From assembly GCF_020166395.1 (NCBI RefSeq), contig NZ_JAIQXU010000008.1, positions 62,001-126,000 on the forward strand: a stretch of DNA of 64,000 nt. The letters are read 5' to 3'. The translations under genes and the position numbers were made by a program. The notes under the pieces were generated by a model. That model did no database searches and was not told where the DNA came from. It saw only the letters and a program-made list of their open reading frames with translations. Below, piece by piece: positions 28,099-36,908 of the stretch (its first letter is position 1; each line of letters starts with the position of its first letter). This DNA comes from Deinococcus betulae (GTDB lineage Bacteria > Deinococcota > Deinococci > Deinococcales > Deinococcaceae).

Positions 28099-28977
28099 GT
28101 AAATTTGGGAACTTCGCTGATGATACGCACCTGTAAGCCGCGTTAGATGAATGCCCTGGAGATGAAGTGCGATTTGTACGTTGGGAGTTCAAAATGACAG
28201 AAAAACCGCGCATTGGACACCTGTTCCTGGCGTCTTGATATAAGAGACAGGGGTACTTAACCCACCTTATTATGAGTATGTACTCATAAAACACATAAAA
28301 CCAAAAAGCTCACAATCTGTCGTTTGAGGGAAAAACAGGCTTTCGGACTTGCGTTTGAGTTTTCCTTTGTACATCGGCTTTAAAAAGGTTCAGTCACAGA
28401 GCAGAATGGTAGAACTGAGGATCTTTGTCTCTGTCTATACATGAGATGCGCCCAGGAATTGAGTGCGTCTGGCACGGCGTCCATACATGAGATTGTCAGA
28501 AAAATGTCAGAGAGGTCAGGTCTTGCCGCGCAGTGACGTGCGGGCAGAGCAAAGGCGAAGTGTTTCTGAGAAGGCTTGAGTCCCCTTGGTGTCTGCTCGA
28601 AGCGACTGCGGAGCGTGCCAGCTGAACGTAAAGACGTATCTCGATCTGGAGCTTTAGCTGCCCAGAGCAGAGGCTGTCATATCGCCTGGGCCTAAGTCGC
28701 AGCGGCCATGACCGCAGGAGGGAGGCCGAGTAATGCTCCTGCTCCCTTCTCTGTGTGTCCGAGGACATGGAGTGCCTTTCTGACCATGTCACGCGCCTTT
28801 ATCTCTGCTTGTCAACAGACAGCAGCAGCTAGAGCCACCCAGGTTTCTTCCTCAGCAGGATGGGCACGTCAGCCAAGCAAAGCCATACCGCAGAGGGGCT
28901 GACGCGGTGTTTAATCCACTGAAAGAGCAGCGGAGCGTCGCCAGTGCGCTGTGGGGCCATCTTCTCCGCTGTCCTAG
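28099..28977. other. Long intergenic region, AT-richer, no gene recognised
   Basis: About 880 bases with clearly lower GC than the rest. Open frames on either strand (for example 28052-28294 and 28496-28792, minus) lack ribosome sites and family resemblance. Besides a 20-base palindrome at 28270-28289 there is a short direct repeat (ATACATGAGAT at about 28438 and 28482). It could be a decayed insertion or a regulatory region; I see no transposase motif. Confidence 0.55.
28270..28289. promoter_or_regulatory. Perfect 20-base palindrome
   Basis: TTATGAGTA and TACTCATAA flank TG. It lies about 170 bases upstream of the subtilase -35 box. The ends recall the TTATG...CATAA ends of the Deinococcus radiation/desiccation motif, but that motif is 17 bases with a different core. 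Confidence 0.6.
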
Positions 28978-29697
28978 CTACAGATGCCAGCCGCCCGCCA
29001 CTTCCAGTTCCTGCCCGGTGACGTAATCGCTGGCGCGGACAAAAAACAGCGCGGCGTCCACCAACTCCTGCACGGTGCCCACCCGGCCGGCGGGAATCTG
29101 GGCCAGTGGCTGGCTGACACTCGTTTCAATCACGCCGGGGCTGACCACGTTGACGCTGACGCCGCTGCCCGCCAGCACCTGCGCCAGCGAGCGCGACAGC
29201 TGCACCACCCCTGCCTTGGCAATGGCGTACGGTACGATGCCGGGGCGCGCCACCAGTTGCCCGGCCCCCGCATACCCCAGATTGACGATGCGGCCCCAGC
29301 CACGTGCCCGCAGCAGCGGCGCCGCCTCCTGGCAGGTGGCGAAGGTGGCCGTCAGGTTGCTGCTGAGCATGTCGTGCCACTCGGCGTCTGTGGTGTCCAT
29401 CAGGGGACGGTGAACGTAATTGCCAACGTTGTTGACCAGCACGGCCAGGCCGCCGTAAGCCGCGTGGGCCTGCCCGACCAGGGCGCGGGCCTGCGCAGGC
29501 ACCGTGACATCGGCCGCGAGGGTCACGGCCTGCACGCCCAGGGCGCGGCACTGCTGCGCGGTCTCCTGGGCGTCGGCCTCGCTGCGGCGGTAATGCACCG
29601 CCACATCAAAGCCCTCGGCGGCCAGGGCCAGCGCCAGGCCCCGGCCAATACCGCGCGCTGCGCCCGTCACCAGGGCGGTGCCGCGCTGGCGGGTCAC
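28978..29697 (-). CDS. Short-chain dehydrogenase/reductase
   Basis: 239 residues. Cofactor loop [10 protein letters not shown] at residues about 11-20, then NNVGN and the Tyr-Lys pair in PYAIAKAG. The segment that normally carries the catalytic Ser reads [14 protein letters not shown], with no Ser at that position, as in some pteridine-type or atypical SDRs. [12 protein letters not shown] after strand 2 suggests NADPH. The GTG start has GGGAGGAAGC upstream and overlaps the Nudix stop by four bases, so the two enzymes are made from one transcript. Substrate unknown. Confidence 0.85.
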   Translation of the reverse strand: MTRQRGTALVTGAARGIGRGLALALAAEGFDVAVHYRRSEADAQETAQQCRALGVQAVTLAADVTVPAQARALVGQAHAAYGGLAVLVNNVGNYVHRPLMDTTDAEWHDMLSSNLTATFATCQEAAPLLRARGWGRIVNLGYAGAGQLVARPGIVPYAIAKAGVVQLSRSLAQVLAGSGVSVNVVSPGVIETSVSQPLAQIPAGRVGTVQELVDAALFFVRASDYVTGQELEVAGGWHL

Positions 29698-30101
29698 GCT
29701 TCCTCCCGCTGGGCCAGCTGCACCAGCGTGCGCGTGTAGGTGTTGAGGGGGTAGGTCAGCGCCTCGTCCAGCGTGACCCAGGCCCAGGCCTCAATTTCCT
29801 CGTTCGGGGTGATCTCGTGGCCGTCTGTGCCGGCAAAAAAGTCCACCAGCAGCATGTGGGCGTCCTTATGGAATTCCGGACTGAGGACGGCCTCCTGGGT
29901 CTGGGCCAGGCGGAGGTCATGGAGACGCAGCCCCACCTCCTCTGCAAACTCGCGCTGCACGGCGGCCAGCAGGGTCTCGCCCCATTCCACCTTGCCGCCG
30001 GGCACGCCCCACAGCCCGCGCCATTTGGTCGTGCGCACCAGCAGCACTCGGCCACCTTTGTCCCACACCAGCGCCCCCACACACACCAGCGGTCTGTTCA
30101 T
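29694..30101 (-). CDS. Nudix hydrolase (MutT-like)
   Basis: 135 residues from the ATG at 30101; the frame is open much further upstream but only as antisense or shadow of the ABC gene. The Nudix box is perfect: [20 protein letters not shown] followed by [31 protein letters not shown] is typical of small NTP-cleansing Nudix proteins. A TAGGCT box seven bases ahead of the start fits a leaderless mRNA. It is coupled to the SDR gene by GTGA. Confidence 0.85.
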   Translation of the reverse strand: MNRPLVCVGALVWDKGGRVLLVRTTKWRGLWGVPGGKVEWGETLLAAVQREFAEEVGLRLHDLRLAQTQEAVLSPEFHKDAHMLLVDFFAGTDGHEITPNEEIEAWAWVTLDEALTYPLNTYTRTLVQLAQREEA

Positions 30102-30108
30102 CCTGCCC

Positions 30109-30114
30109 AGCCTA
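30109..30114 (-). promoter_or_regulatory. Candidate leaderless -10 box
   Basis: TAGGCT on the minus strand, seven bases before the Nudix ATG at 30101. Confidence 0.55.
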
Positions 30115-30148
30115 CAGGGCGGGCCTGACAGCCGGGGGGGACGAATGC

Positions 30149-31627
30149 TTACCGGCCCCGCCGCCGCATGACCTGGCGTTCCAGGGCCGTAATCAGGGTG
30201 TAGACCAGGACGCCGTAACCGACCAGCAGGGCAATGGCGGCAAACTGCGCGGCCTTGTTCTGGTACACGCCGGCCACCTGCACGGCCAGGCCCAGCCCTT
30301 TCTGGTTGGGGTCCACGAACTCCCAGACCACCGCGCCAATCAGGGCCAGACTGGCGGCCAGGCGCAGCCCGCCTAGGAGAACGGGCAGCGCGCCGGGCAA
30401 TTCCAGACGGGTCAGGCGCTGCCAGCGGGATGCGCGCAGGGTGCTGAAGAGTTCGTGATAGGTACCTTCCAGTTCGCGCACGCCCACCAATGTGGCGATC
30501 AGCATGGGGTAGAGGGCGCTGAGGGCCGACACGACGACCGCTGGCAGCAGCCCAAAGCCCAGCCACGACACCAGCAGCGGGGCCAGTACCACGATAGGCG
30601 TGCTCTGCGAGGCCACCAGAAACGGACTGAGAAAGCGTTCCAGCGCCCGCCACTTGGCCAGGGGATACCCGATCAGCACCCCGGCCAGCGCCCCCAGCAG
30701 GGTGCCCAGCAGCGCCGCCCGCACCGTCACCCAGAAGGCAGCGGCCAGCGCGGGGGCCGTTTTGACCGCTTCCTGCCACACCGCGCCGGGCGTGGGCACC
30801 AAAAAAGGCTGGTTAAGGGCCGAAGCGCCCACATGCCAGCCCAGCAGCGCCAGGGCCACGGCCAGCGCTGGCAGCCAGCCCGAGCGGCTGCGGGTGCCGG
30901 CGGTTTCGGCGCGCAGGCGAGTGCTGTCCCCAGTCCCCAGCACCGCGCGCAGGTGGGCTTCCAGGCCGTCGGTGTACGCGCTCACGCGGCCCTCGCCGCG
31001 CGTGTCCAGGACCTCGACAATCTGACCGCCCTGCAACACGGCCACCCGGTCGGCCAGCCACACGGCTTCCCGGATGGAATGGGTGACCAGCACGGTCGTG
31101 CGCCCCGTTTTCTCGTGCAGGTGGCGCAGCTCGGCGTTAAAGCGTTCGCGGACCAAGGCGTCCAGGGCGGCAAAGGGTTCGTCCAGCAGCAGTACGTCGC
31201 CGCTCTGGGCCAGCGCGCGTGCCAGGGCCACCCGCGCCCGCATGCCCCCCGACAGCTGGGCCGGAAAATAGGGGCCGTACGCCTCCATGCCCACCATCTT
31301 CAGGGCCTCCTGGGGGGCCAGGCCACCGCCCGCGCCCAGGTCGGCCGGCAGGGCCACGTTCCGCAGGGCGGTGCGCCAGGGCAAGAGGCGGTAATCCTGA
31401 AAGACCAGGGCGGGCGGCGTGCCGCTGTGAACCGCGCCGCGTTCCGGCCTGAGCAGCCCGGCCAGCACACGCAGGAGGGTGCTTTTGCCACCACCCGACG
31501 GTCCAATCAGGGCCAGGAATTCGCCCCGGCGAACCTCCAGGCTCACGCTGTTCAAGATGACCTCGCCGCCCAGCCGCACCGTCACGTCTTGCACGGCCAG
31601 GGGGGGCCGGTCACCGGGCGCGCTCAC
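30149..31627 (-). CDS. Single-chain ABC importer: ATPase fused to permease (NitT/TauT type)
   Basis: 492 residues in one frame from a GTG at 31627. Residues 8-225 are an ABC ATPase: GPSGGGKST (42-50), [27 protein letters not shown] and the H-loop VLVTHS. About 30 residues later a complete SsuC/TauC-like permease begins, with about six membrane helices and the coupling-helix region [16 protein letters not shown]. ATPase and permease are normally separate genes in this family (sulfonate, nitrate, hydroxymethylpyrimidine, riboflavin). Here no stop or internal start with a ribosome site separates them. The GTG overlaps the EamA stop (GTGA). No substrate-binding protein is adjacent, so the substrate is unknown. 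Confidence 0.85.
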   Translation of the reverse strand: MSAPGDRPPLAVQDVTVRLGGEVILNSVSLEVRRGEFLALIGPSGGGKSTLLRVLAGLLRPERGAVHSGTPPALVFQDYRLLPWRTALRNVALPADLGAGGGLAPQEALKMVGMEAYGPYFPAQLSGGMRARVALARALAQSGDVLLLDEPFAALDALVRERFNAELRHLHEKTGRTTVLVTHSIREAVWLADRVAVLQGGQIVEVLDTRGEGRVSAYTDGLEAHLRAVLGTGDSTRLRAETAGTRSRSGWLPALAVALALLGWHVGASALNQPFLVPTPGAVWQEAVKTAPALAAAFWVTVRAALLGTLLGALAGVLIGYPLAKWRALERFLSPFLVASQSTPIVVLAPLLVSWLGFGLLPAVVVSALSALYPMLIATLVGVRELEGTYHELFSTLRASRWQRLTRLELPGALPVLLGGLRLAASLALIGAVVWEFVDPNQKGLGLAVQVAGVYQNKAAQFAAIALLVGYGVLVYTLITALERQVMRRRGR

Positions 31628-32532
31628 GCCTTCACCGCAGCGGGCCGGGGCCGCCCGCGCGTGTTCACCAGCACCACACCCGCCACCGCCACCGCGCCGC
31701 CCAGCAGGGTGACTGGCGTGGGCACCTCGCCCAGCCACAGCCAGGCAATCAGCACCGCAAACACCGGGGAGACATACAGGAAAGAGGTAGTCGTGCTGGC
31801 CCCCACCCGCGCCAGCGCGAAGGTCCAGGTCAGGTAGGCCAGGGCCGCCGGAAACAGTCCGATGTAGACGGCGGCCAGGTGTGCCCCCAGCGGCGCGCGG
31901 GCCAGTTCGGTGCCGAAGCCCGGCAAAAAGGCCAGCAGGGGCACGGTGCCCAGCAGCAGCGACCACACCGTGAAGTGCAGCGGATTCATGCGCGCCAGCA
32001 GCGGCTTTTGAAACACGAAGTACAGGCTGGTAAACAGTGCCGCCGCCAGAATCAGCAGCGCGCCATGGGTAAATTGCACGCCCTGGCCGCCGCCCAGCAC
32101 GATCAGCACGACCCCGGCCAGGCTGACCAAGGTGCCCAGCCAGCCTAAGGAGTTCAGGCGTTCGCCGCCGTAACGGGTGGCCAGCAGCGCCGTGATGACT
32201 GGCCCCGCCGCGATAATCAGGCTGGCAGTGCCGGCGGGCACGCTGACCTCGCCGTAATTCAGGCACAGGTGATACAGCGTGATGCCCGAGAAGCTGAGGA
32301 GGGCAATGCGTCCCAGGTCGGCCAGGGGCGGCACCGGCAGGCGCGCCACCAGCGCGTAGAGCCCCAGCGCCGCCCCCGCCACCAGAAAGCGGTACAGCGT
32401 CAGGTGCCCCGGCGAAAAGGCCTCCAGCCCCGCGCGAATGCCTGCAAACGCCGACGCCCAGAACACAACCGTGACCAGAATGGCCCCCAGCGAGAGGGCG
32501 TCCAGACGGCCAGGCACAGGGGGCGCGCGCAT
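31624..32532 (-). CDS. EamA/DMT family transporter
   Basis: 302 residues with ten predicted membrane helices in two EamA repeats: [20 protein letters not shown] opening the first, and [20 protein letters not shown] opening the second. Each repeat has the Gly/Pro pattern of drug/metabolite exporters, for example [20 protein letters not shown] near the end. It probably exports amino acids or another small metabolite at the cytoplasmic membrane. TATGCT lies nine bases before the ATG. It overlaps the ABC fusion by four bases, so the two transporters share a transcript. Confidence 0.85.
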   Translation of the reverse strand: MRAPPVPGRLDALSLGAILVTVVFWASAFAGIRAGLEAFSPGHLTLYRFLVAGAALGLYALVARLPVPPLADLGRIALLSFSGITLYHLCLNYGEVSVPAGTASLIIAAGPVITALLATRYGGERLNSLGWLGTLVSLAGVVLIVLGGGQGVQFTHGALLILAAALFTSLYFVFQKPLLARMNPLHFTVWSLLLGTVPLLAFLPGFGTELARAPLGAHLAAVYIGLFPAALAYLTWTFALARVGASTTTSFLYVSPVFAVLIAWLWLGEVPTPVTLLGGAVAVAGVVLVNTRGRPRPAAVKA

Positions 32533-32638
32533 ACGCCCGCCAGCATAGAGCGCCCCGGCAGATTAAGAAGACCCCCGGCGTGCCCCACACCCGCGCCCCC
32601 CGCGCGGCCCAGAGCATAGGCGCACAGGAGGCTCAGCC

Positions 32639-32839
32639 ATGACGGACCCCAGAGACACGGCCCCGACCACCCCGGCCAGCACCCCCGAAACGATGGACCA
32701 CCACACCGGAAACGATCACAGCACCCACGGCGCCAACACCAACCTGGACCCCAGCTTGCAGGGCGGCGCCTCTACCCCGGAAGATCAGAGGGCGGCGCAG
32801 ACCATTCAGGACGCGCACGAACGGGACCAAGCAGAGTAA
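32639..32839 (+). CDS. Small hydrophilic protein
   Basis: 66 residues, rich in Thr, Pro, His, Asp and Glu, with no hydrophobic core; it should be disordered. AGGAGG seven bases ahead of the ATG supports translation. The His/Asp-rich middle ([12 protein letters not shown]) could bind a metal, but this is speculation. The composition is that of hydrophilin-like stress proteins; no family is claimed. It is followed by the SRPBCC gene on the same strand. Confidence 0.6.
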   Translation: MTDPRDTAPTTPASTPETMDHHTGNDHSTHGANTNLDPSLQGGASTPEDQRAAQTIQDAHERDQAE

Positions 32840-32960
32840 AGCGGGCCGGCCCGTCATGTCTGCGCCCAGAAAGAGGGGCGCGGGCCTTAATCTGGGTTGG
32901 GGGACGCTTCACGCGAAACCCGCAAGGCACCCCATACACTGCCCCCACGGAGGGAACGAC

Positions 32961-33623
32961 ATGACAAACGACAGCAACACTTCTGGACTGGCCGGTATGG
33001 ACCAAAGCCGCATGATCAGCGGCGCAGCAGGCGGCGCCCTGCTGCTGCTGGGGCTCCGCAAGCGCGGCGTCCTGGGCCTGGGTCTGGCCGCCGTGGGCGG
33101 CTACCTGGCCTACCGCGCCGCCACGGGCAACGACCCTGTAATGGCCGCCGCTGGCCTGGGCGGGGGCGCTGTGGCCGCCAAGCCCATCTTTGTGGAACAC
33201 AGCGTGGTGATTGACCGCCCCGCGCAGCAGGTCTACGACTACTGGCGCAAGCTGGAAAACCTGCCCCAGGTCATGAGCCACCTGGAAAGCGTGACGGCCC
33301 TGGACGAAAAGCGCAGCCGCTGGGTGGCCAAAGCGCCCCTGGGCACTCACGTGGAATGGGAAGCCGAGATCGTTAACGACAAGCCCGGCCAGCGCATCGG
33401 CTGGCACTCGCTGCCCGGCGCGACGGTGGACAATGCTGGCAGCGTGCAGTTCGAGGAGCTGCCCAACGGCGGCACCCGCGTCCATGTGGCGCTGTCGTAC
33501 CGCCCGCCCGCTGGGCCGCTGGGCGCCGCCGTGGCCAAGCTGTTTGGTGAGGAACCCAGCCAGCAGATTGCCGAGGACCTTCAGAAATTCAAGTCGGCCT
33601 TTGAGGGCGGTAGCAAGAACTGA
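32961..33623 (+). CDS. SRPBCC (START-like) domain protein with N-terminal membrane segment
   Basis: 220 residues from the ATG at 32961 (GGAGGG upstream). Residues about 20-55 hold Gly/Ala-rich hydrophobic stretches ([29 protein letters not shown]), probably a membrane hairpin. From [20 protein letters not shown] onward it is a polyketide cyclase/COQ10-type SRPBCC domain. It continues [20 protein letters not shown], then [18 protein letters not shown] and a C-terminal long helix. Such domains bind lipids or hydrophobic cofactors. Similar membrane-plus-cyclase proteins appear in many stress-tolerant bacteria. A strong bidirectional hairpin follows. Confidence 0.85.
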   Translation: MTNDSNTSGLAGMDQSRMISGAAGGALLLLGLRKRGVLGLGLAAVGGYLAYRAATGNDPVMAAAGLGGGAVAAKPIFVEHSVVIDRPAQQVYDYWRKLENLPQVMSHLESVTALDEKRSRWVAKAPLGTHVEWEAEIVNDKPGQRIGWHSLPGATVDNAGSVQFEELPNGGTRVHVALSYRPPAGPLGAAVAKLFGEEPSQQIAEDLQKFKSAFEGGSKN

Positions 33624-33633
33624 CGTTCAGCTG

Positions 33634-33683
33634 AGGCAAAAGGGCAGATGGCCGGGAGCTTCCTGGCCATCTGCCTTTTGCCT
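33634..33683 (+). terminator. Terminator hairpin
   Basis: AGGCAAAAGGGCAGATGGCC and GGCCATCTGCCTTTTGCCT pair over 19 bases with one bulged G. The A-rich and T-rich stem parts let it serve both strands. Confidence 0.85.
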
Positions 33684-33750
33684 GAAGTGGGGGGCTGGCC
33701 GTCCCGGTAGCCCCAAAGAGCGAGCAGAGGGCGGCCCAGGTCAAGCCGCC

Positions 33751-34161
33751 TCAAATCTGCTGCTTCAACCACTCCTGATCGGGCGCGGTCATCTGAAGTA
33801 CTTCGACCACCACGTCGTCTGGTCCCAGCACTTGCAATCGCTTCTGGCCCCACGGCTCGGCGGTGGGCGGCATCAGGAAAGTCAGACCGGCCTGCTGGAG
33901 TCTCGCCGCTTCGGCCTCGACATCATCCACGACTAGGGCCAGCATCACGGCGGCTGTGCGTTTGCCCTGCAAAAAGGGCCCGGCGGCCTCGTGGTCCTTC
34001 TGAATCAGGTCGAGGTTGAACTGTGGATGTTCAGGGTGCTGCAAGCTGACAAACCACGGCAGTTCCGCCGTGGGCAGAAAGCCGAAGTGCTGCTGATAAA
34101 ACCGGGCACCCTCGGCGGGGTTCTGGCTCAGGGCCATCAGGCTAATAGCGCGGGTCTGCAT
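33751..34161 (-). CDS. VOC family (glyoxalase/PhnB-like) protein
   Basis: 136 residues, two beta-alpha-beta-beta-beta modules. Module 1: ALSQNPAEGARFYQQHFGFL and LPWFVSLQHP. Module 2: MLALVVDDVEAEAARLQQAG and VLGPDDVVVEVLQ. The arrangement matches PhnB-like and bleomycin-resistance relatives of glyoxalase I. Metal ligands are not all in place, so binding rather than catalysis is possible. GAGGAGG five bases ahead of the ATG fixes the start. It is transcribed toward the SRPBCC gene and shares the hairpin at 33634-33683. Confidence 0.8.
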   Translation of the reverse strand: MQTRAISLMALSQNPAEGARFYQQHFGFLPTAELPWFVSLQHPEHPQFNLDLIQKDHEAAGPFLQGKRTAAVMLALVVDDVEAEAARLQQAGLTFLMPPTAEPWGQKRLQVLGPDDVVVEVLQMTAPDQEWLKQQI

Positions 34162-34343
34162 CAGGGCCTCCTCTGTGAAGTTGGGGTTGAGCGGTACAGT
34201 ACGCGGCGGCTCTGAGCAGGACCACAGAGAGAGCTAAGGGCTATGCGGTATGAAACCGGCCTCGTCCCGATGCTGCCGTCAATCAGGGGCATTCAAATGA
34301 ACGTTGACCTCAAGAGCCAGGACTGTCGCCACGGCGCGGCTGG

Positions 34344-34383
34344 GTAAAAAGAGAAGGACAGGCGATTCTTCCCGTCCTTCTCT
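34344..34383 (-). terminator. Terminator of the cyclophilin gene
   Basis: On the minus strand, AGAGAAGGAC, a 14-base loop and GTCCTTCTCT are followed by TTTTTAC. Confidence 0.85.
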
Positions 34384-34405
34384 GGTGCCGCCCGGTGAGC
34401 AGTGC

Positions 34406-34969
<564 letters not shown>

Positions 34970-34976
34970 GGGGGGC

Positions 34977-34982
34977 ATTGTA
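34977..34982 (-). promoter_or_regulatory. Candidate leaderless -10 box
   Basis: TACAAT on the minus strand, seven bases before the cyclophilin ATG at 34969. Confidence 0.6.
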
Positions 34983-35090
34983 AAGGAGGGCTGTGGACCG
35001 TGGGCTGCGAACAGCCTGAGCGCGCTCTATACGAACGGTCAAGAAATTTGTCTCTGGTCCATACCCTTTTTCTCTTCATTCTCTTCCCCT

Positions 35091-35825
35091 TTACTCCCCT
35101 GTTCGTGCCCGGCGCTTCTGATACGCCCCGGTCAGCAGTTCTGCGATGTACTCACGGGTAAAAGGCATATCGCTGGCCTCGGCCGCTGAGATTTCTTCGT
35201 CCCGGTCGTAGGTGAGCCGCACATAGGTGGCGCTGTGGGCCGGGCCGTGGGGGTCAAACTCCAGCACCAGGTAGCACGGCAGGGTGGAGTCCAGCGGGTT
35301 GCCCACGCTCCCGCAGTTCATCAGGGGACGGCCCTCGACATCCAGCATCAGGGCCTCATGCATGTCGGCGTAGACCAGCGCGTCGGCGTGTTCTTTGAGG
35401 CCAAACTGCGGGTTGGGCGCAAAGGCGTCCAGCTGGTCGTGCAGGCTGCTGTGAGGGTAGAGGCGGTGAAAGAGGCCCCGGCTGCTGGCATGCACAAAGC
35501 GCCACCACGCGCCGCCAAACTGCTCCTCGATGCCGTAGGGCAGTCCCGAGAGGTAGGTCAGGGCCTCGGGGCTGAGTTTGCTGCGCGGCCACAGGTCCTG
35601 CGGGCGGTGGGTGGCGCCGGCCACGCGGGCGTCCCAGTTCCCCTGAATCACGCGCGTGGCGTGGGCCTGGGTCCAGTCCACGACCTCGCGGGGGCGCGGG
35701 CCCTTGCCCACGAGGTCACCCAGCACCCAGATGTCGGAAAGGCCGCGCCGCTGAATGTCTGCGTGAACCGCGAGCGTGGCCGCCAGGTTGGCGTGCAGGT
35801 CCGCGAGGATGGCGAGGCGAATCAT
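35091..35825 (-). CDS. Calcineurin-like metallophosphoesterase
   Basis: 244 residues from the ATG at 35825. Dimetal ligands: D and H in ILADLHANL, GDLVGKGP, GNWD, then H in FVHASS and NCGSVGNP, the C-terminal His-type motif of the YfcE/MJ0936 group (here NCGSVGNP as usual). Acts as a phosphodiesterase or phosphatase of unknown natural substrate. The frame extends 72 bases upstream into repeat copy 4, but TAGACT seven bases before 35825 marks this ATG as the start. Confidence 0.88.
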   Translation of the reverse strand: MIRLAILADLHANLAATLAVHADIQRRGLSDIWVLGDLVGKGPRPREVVDWTQAHATRVIQGNWDARVAGATHRPQDLWPRSKLSPEALTYLSGLPYGIEEQFGGAWWRFVHASSRGLFHRLYPHSSLHDQLDAFAPNPQFGLKEHADALVYADMHEALMLDVEGRPLMNCGSVGNPLDSTLPCYLVLEFDPHGPAHSATYVRLTYDRDEEISAAEASDMPFTREYIAELLTGAYQKRRARTGE

Positions 35826-35832
35826 GCACCCG

Positions 35833-35838
35833 AGTCTA
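35833..35838 (-). promoter_or_regulatory. Candidate leaderless -10 box
   Basis: TAGACT on the minus strand, seven bases before the phosphoesterase ATG. Confidence 0.55.
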
Positions 35839-35865
35839 GCCCAGCCCCTGCCGGGCGCCCGGTCA

Positions 35866-36030
35866 GGTGAGATGGACTCTGGGAGAATCGTTTGCAATGG
35901 TGATTCCCTCTGGCCGCACTGGCAAAGCTGCGGGGCAGAGGGAAAAGGAGTTCAGGCGGGCTGACGGGCGTGGGGGTTGCCAGGCAGTGCTGTTCCGATA
36001 GGTCAACGAAACAGGTGGAGTCCGTGTGAC
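35866..36030 (-). repeat. Dispersed intergenic repeat, copy 4 (divergent, inverted)
   Basis: Read on the minus strand it starts CACACGGACTCC, continues CTGTTTCGTTGACC (compare CTGTTCCGTTTACA in copy 3), and ends CGATTCTCCCAGAGTCC. It shares its end with copy 2, giving a back-to-back pair. Together these fill the 391-base gap 35826-36216. Confidence 0.6.
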
Positions 36031-36208
36031 ATGGATTCCGCTTCATCGCAGCACAGCTGGCAAGGCACCGTCTGCGGTTCCATATCGCGCAATCCGCATC
36101 TGTTCCTTCTCGCTCTCCTGCAGAGATTTTCAAGTCTGCGGCGCAGCTTTCTAAGTCCGCTCGGATTTCATCAAGCCCTTTGCTCGATTCAATCAGAGTC
36201 CGTGTGAG
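36017..36208 (+). repeat. Dispersed intergenic repeat, copy 2
   Basis: Bounded by a perfect 12-base direct repeat GAGTCCGTGTGA (36018-36029 and 36196-36207). The interior matches copy 1 over long blocks. Confidence 0.85.
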
Positions 36209-36216
36209 AGGCCCCC

Positions 36217-36711
36217 TTAGCCCAGCTCGTGGTACTGGCCCCGGAAATACACCAGGGGGTCGTCGTCGGTGTAGCGGCTGTAGTCCACGAAGCCCACGTA
36301 CAGGGTGTGGTCACCGGCCTCGATCACCTCGTGTTTGCGGCACACAAGCTGCGCCACAGCGCCGCCAATCAGGGGCAGGCCCTCGTGGTCAAACCAGGGG
36401 ACCAGTTCGTCGGGGCCGGGGCGCCCGGCAAAGTGGTCACTGAGGTGGCGCTGCGCGGCCGACAGCACGCTGACGCCAAAATGTGTGACCTCGGGCCGCG
36501 CCAGCAGGGCGTGCATATGGGCGCGGTGATCCACGCTGACCAGAATCAGAGGCGGCGTCAGGCTGACTGACACGAAGGCGCTGGCGGTCATGCCCCGGCG
36601 CGTGTCACCGTCCGCCGCAGTGATGATGGTCACGCCGCTGGCAAAGCGGCCCAGAGTCTGCCGGAACTCCTGGGGAGAGAGGCCGCCGGTCACGTTCTGC
36701 GTGTCTGTCAT
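36217..36711 (-). CDS. Flavin reductase-like domain protein
   Basis: 164 residues. Typical FMN-binding split-barrel motifs: RFASGVTIITAADGDTRRGM, TASAFVSVSLTPPLILVSVD, and HFGVSVLSAAQRHLSDHFAG. These match the NAD(P)H:flavin oxidoreductase small components of two-component monooxygenases (HpaC/ActVB type). It would supply reduced flavin; no partner oxygenase is next to it. TAAACT lies six bases ahead of the ATG. Its 3' end is nine bases from repeat copy 2. Confidence 0.88.
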   Translation of the reverse strand: MTDTQNVTGGLSPQEFRQTLGRFASGVTIITAADGDTRRGMTASAFVSVSLTPPLILVSVDHRAHMHALLARPEVTHFGVSVLSAAQRHLSDHFAGRPGPDELVPWFDHEGLPLIGGAVAQLVCRKHEVIEAGDHTLYVGFVDYSRYTDDDPLVYFRGQYHELG

Positions 36712-36717
36712 GCGGCG

Positions 36718-36723
36718 AGTTTA
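36718..36723 (-). promoter_or_regulatory. Candidate leaderless -10 box
   Basis: TAAACT on the minus strand, six bases before the flavin reductase ATG. Confidence 0.5.
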
Positions 36724-36908
36724 AAGGCTGAGGTCTGTGGGGACGTTCGGGCTACAGAGACGGGACGGCCTCATATGGACGGCCGCCCATCTCCGACATC
36801 TCCGGGAAAATGGTGAATAGGCTCCGCCTCAGGCGCTTGATAAGACCGTTGTCTGAACTTGCCTTCTTAGCTCCTTACCCCTTCAGCCGGGCTGCATCGG
36901 AGGTGGTA

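Noticed and set aside
28052..28294. 80-codon minus-strand frame
   Set aside because: Overlaps the subtilase promoter and the palindrome; no ribosome site and no recognisable pattern.
31628..32617. Upstream extension of the ABC fusion frame
   Set aside because: It lies in another frame of the EamA gene and is Arg/Gly-rich; the GTG overlapping the EamA stop is the natural start.
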